Source: Cyanobacteria bacterium REEB67 (GTDB lineage Bacteria > Cyanobacteriota > Vampirovibrionia > Obscuribacterales > Obscuribacteraceae). From it: a stretch of 64,000 bases of DNA. The notes beneath the pieces are model-generated. The model was not told the origin of the DNA, searched no databases, and saw only the letters and a program-made list of their open reading frames with translations. The number at the start of each line of letters is the position of its first letter. Positions within the stretch are counted from its first letter, which is position 1. A program made the translations under genes and the position numbers. The DNA lies in NCBI GenBank assembly GCA_018971775.1, contig JAGXAB010000020.1, forward strand, positions 17,632 to 81,631, read 5' to 3'. This document shows, piece by piece, positions 62,012 through 64,000 of this stretch.

Positions 62012-62515
62012 TCAAGCTTCAGCTTTGGCGTGCAGACGACCGGTAGAACCAAAGCCGCCCTCGCCACGCTCGACGCTTTCGGAAAGCTCATCCACTTCGA
62101 CGACTTCAACGCGGGGCACGGGCATAAGCAACAGCTGGGCGATGCGCTCACCGGGCTCGAAAGTGTATGGCTTGTCACCATGGTTGATGATCAAAACTTG
62201 CACTTCACCGCGGTAGTCACTGTCGATGGTGCCGACACAATTGGTCAGCGAAATACCGGCTTTATCAGCCAGTCCGGAGCGGGGTCTGACCTGACCTTCG
62301 TAACCGACCGGGATTTCAACAATCAAACCGGTAGGGATGCGGCAGCGATCGCCAGGGGCGAGAATTTTTGCTTCGGTCAGAGCATTGACCAGATCAAGGC
62401 CGGCCGAACCGGCAGTGGCATACTGAGGCAATGCACGACAGTGCGGCAAGCGTTTTACTTTCAGTTTGATCGCGGTACTTGTCGCGCTATTTGTCGCAGT
62501 GGCACATTCTGACAT
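62012..62515 (-). CDS. dut: dUTP diphosphatase
   Basis: Dut hydrolyses dUTP to dUMP and so keeps uracil out of DNA. All five trimeric dUTPase motifs are present: AGSAGLDL, PRSGLA, GTIDSDYRGEV, RIAQLLLMP and the C-terminal GEGGFGSTG. The 167 residues include a Thr/Ala-rich N-terminal extension of about 18. It lies 14 bases after the peptidase gene and six bases before dapB, so it belongs to the same transcript. Confidence 0.97.
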   Translation of the reverse strand: MSECATATNSATSTAIKLKVKRLPHCRALPQYATAGSAGLDLVNALTEAKILAPGDRCRIPTGLIVEIPVGYEGQVRPRSGLADKAGISLTNCVGTIDSDYRGEVQVLIINHGDKPYTFEPGERIAQLLLMPVPRVEVVEVDELSESVERGEGGFGSTGRLHAKAEA

Positions 62516-62529
62516 GGTGAGCTCCTTTG

Positions 62530-63792
62530 CTATTTATCGACGACAGTTAAACTGTAGTGTTCTTCGAGTTCTTCGGCCGGGCCAACCACCACGAGCGACA
62601 ATTTGTCCTGGCTGAACAAATGTCTGGCCAACTCGATGACATCATCATTGGTGACGGCTTCAATTTCTTCTCTCGCTTCGCCGAGCGGTATGACGCGGTC
62701 ATAATGCACCAGGTCGGAAGCATTGTTTGTGCTGCGCGCACTCATTGATTCCAGATCCATCAAAAGATCCGTGCGCAGTTGTGTCTTGGCACGCTTGATT
62801 TCAGCGGCGATAAAACCATCGGACTTGAGGCGGTTGAGCTCTTGCAAAACAAGGTCGAGCACTTCTTCTGTGTGAGCCGGCGTCATCGCCGCATAAATTG
62901 AGGTAAGTCCGCAATTGGCATAAGCGTGCTGCATGGAAGCGATGTTATAGACCAGACCGCGGCGCTCGCGAATCTCTTTGAAAAGTCTGGAAGAAGCCGA
63001 CGATGCCAGACACAGGTCGAGCACTTGCATAACGGTCAGTCTTTTATCGCGGTGATGGAGACCTTCCGAAACGAGCATCAACTGTGCTTGTTCGACATCT
63101 TTATCCTTGACGACATTGAAGTGTCGACTGGCCGGAGTGACCGGCGCCTTAGGACCTGAGCCCGGTTTAAGCGCCCCCAGTTTTTCACTCAAAAATTTGA
63201 TCGTCTCCTCTTCGTTAAAATTGCCGGCGATTGAAACCACCATGCGCTCCGGAGTGTAAAAGCGCTGGAAGTGTTCGCGCAACATGGCGGAGTCGATGCC
63301 ATTTACAGTGTCGACGGTGCCGGTGATCGGATAGCTGTGCGCGTAGCCCTGCCAGAGGTTGCCGTACATGATTTCCTGGGCGACATCGGAGGCATCGTCC
63401 TCGTACATTTGCATTTCGTCCAGGATGACCTGTTTTTCCAGGGCCAGATCGGAAGCGTCGATAAGAGGATTTGTCGCCATATCGCAAATGATGTCCAGGG
63501 CCGTCGGCAGGACCTCGCCCAGGACATGTCCATAAATCTTGGTCAATTCTTTAGAAGTGGAGGCGCCCAGGGTGCCGCCCACATCTTCGATTTCCTCGGC
63601 AATCTGCTCGGCCGACCGGGTCGGCGTGCCTTTGAAAAGCATGTGCTCGATACAGTGAGAGACGCCGTTGTTAAGCTCGGTCTCATACGCTGAGCCGACC
63701 TTGAGCCAGAGGTCGACGGCAGCCGAGTAGACTGACTCCACGACCTCGGTCACTATTCTTGCCCCATTAGGGAGAGTCGTAGTCCGAATCAT
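62530..63792 (-). CDS. M16 family zinc peptidase
   Basis: Members of this family cleave small peptides and resemble the mitochondrial processing peptidase. The inverted zinc motif HCIEH lies at 46-50, and the third ligand is expected at Glu126 in EKQVILDEM. The catalytic half and the following inactive half (from about 220) together give 420 residues, as in bacterial processing-type peptidases. ATG 63792 lacks a clear ribosome site. It heads a six-gene run (peptidase-dut-dapB-dapA-rnj-mnmH). The 3' end of a group II intron lies 60 bases upstream of its start codon. Confidence 0.93.
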   Translation of the reverse strand: MIRTTTLPNGARIVTEVVESVYSAAVDLWLKVGSAYETELNNGVSHCIEHMLFKGTPTRSAEQIAEEIEDVGGTLGASTSKELTKIYGHVLGEVLPTALDIICDMATNPLIDASDLALEKQVILDEMQMYEDDASDVAQEIMYGNLWQGYAHSYPITGTVDTVNGIDSAMLREHFQRFYTPERMVVSIAGNFNEEETIKFLSEKLGALKPGSGPKAPVTPASRHFNVVKDKDVEQAQLMLVSEGLHHRDKRLTVMQVLDLCLASSASSRLFKEIRERRGLVYNIASMQHAYANCGLTSIYAAMTPAHTEEVLDLVLQELNRLKSDGFIAAEIKRAKTQLRTDLLMDLESMSARSTNNASDLVHYDRVIPLGEAREEIEAVTNDDVIELARHLFSQDKLSLVVVGPAEELEEHYSLTVVDK

Positions 63793-63851
63793 TTATATGC
63801 GCTTATGAGAAAGCTCAATTTTAGCACCCGGAGCCCGCCAGCCGCCAAAGA

Positions 63852-64000
63852 GTCGGGTAAGCATGGACCCGTCGCCGGGTCCAGCTCCCCTAAGAACCGG
63901 CCGTGCTAGTTTCCCAGCAACCGGCTCAAGTCTTCCAGGTAAGCTGCTCCATCGGGTATACAAGCCGTTTTCGACGCCTCTCCTTCCAATATTTTGTTTG
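63852..64000 (-). mobile_element. 3' end of a group II intron (domains V and VI), cut by the window edge
   Basis: On the minus strand 63927-63894 form a 34-base domain V. It begins GAGCCGG with the AGC catalytic triad and ends CCGGTTC. It has a GAAA tetraloop and a two-base CG bulge, and all stem positions pair. After a TTAGGGG linker, domain VI folds at about 63890-63855 with an eight-base stem around a GCGA loop. It has an unpaired A at 63858, seven bases from the end. The intron ends ACCCGAC at 63852, the typical bacterial AY ending. The rest, including any reverse transcriptase gene, lies beyond base 64000. A short open frame ending at the domain V start cannot be assigned. Confidence 0.88.

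Noticed and set aside
63793..63999. Open frame on the minus strand running from the window edge to just before the M16 start
   Set aside because: It passes straight through the intron domains V and VI, which are structured RNA, so the lack of stops is incidental.

Overview
The window reads as a chromosomal segment of a non-photosynthetic relative of Cyanobacteria, most likely Candidatus Melainabacteria (Vampirovibrionia), perhaps the Obscuribacterales. This is an inference from three things. The ATP synthase genes follow the cyanobacterial atp1 order (atpZ-B-E-F'-F-H-A-G, two b-type subunits, no beta or epsilon following). The SMC C-terminal ATPase motif and the RpoD sigma factor look cyanobacterial. 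No photosynthesis gene is present. Base composition looks even, slightly above 50% GC. No rRNA, tRNA, CRISPR array, prophage or insertion sequence was seen. One mobile element, the 3' end of a group II intron, lies at the right edge.

Layout. 0.4-6 kb: housekeeping sigma factor with an intrinsic terminator, a bitopic membrane protein, a 3-methyladenine glycosylase/VanZ pair and asparagine synthetase. 6-20 kb: a large cyclic-di-GMP protein with both GGDEF and HD-GYP domains, secreted proteins of unknown function, an FAD oxidoreductase, a hybrid-free sensor kinase and a 2032-residue alpha-2-macroglobulin with an intact thioester motif. 20-26 kb (minus strand): fabG, acpP, fabF, gatA, a small secreted protein and cysK. 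26-31 kb: a 1048-residue protein with a gluzincin-like zinc site, a secreted TPR protein and panB. 32-36 kb (minus): spoIID-like gene, rseP, fmdB and a half-size EamA transporter. 36-42 kb (minus): the ATP synthase cluster, which an intrinsic terminator and an internal promoter appear to split in two. 42-49 kb: pspA/vipp1-like gene, tgt, a second TPR protein, an SGNH-like secreted protein and a protein made of MshEN/GspE-N-like repeats. 49-57 kb: smc-scpA-scpB-ispD, then sepF. 57-64 kb (minus): M16 peptidase-dut-dapB-dapA-rnj-mnmH, a tight six-gene run with the group II intron end 60 bp upstream of its first gene.

How the parts fit. Most genes are core metabolism and cell-cycle functions: fatty acid synthesis, lysine/diaminopimelate, pantothenate, isoprenoids, ATP synthesis, chromosome condensation and division. 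Others are typical of a Gram-negative cell with a complex envelope: RseP, macroglobulin, SpoIID-like amidase enhancer, PspA and many exported proteins. The smc operon and sepF have near-consensus sigma-70 promoters that share sequence beyond the -35 box, which may tie segregation and division to one control. Genes are packed closely, with one-base stop/start overlaps within operons and convergent genes whose 3' ends overlap.
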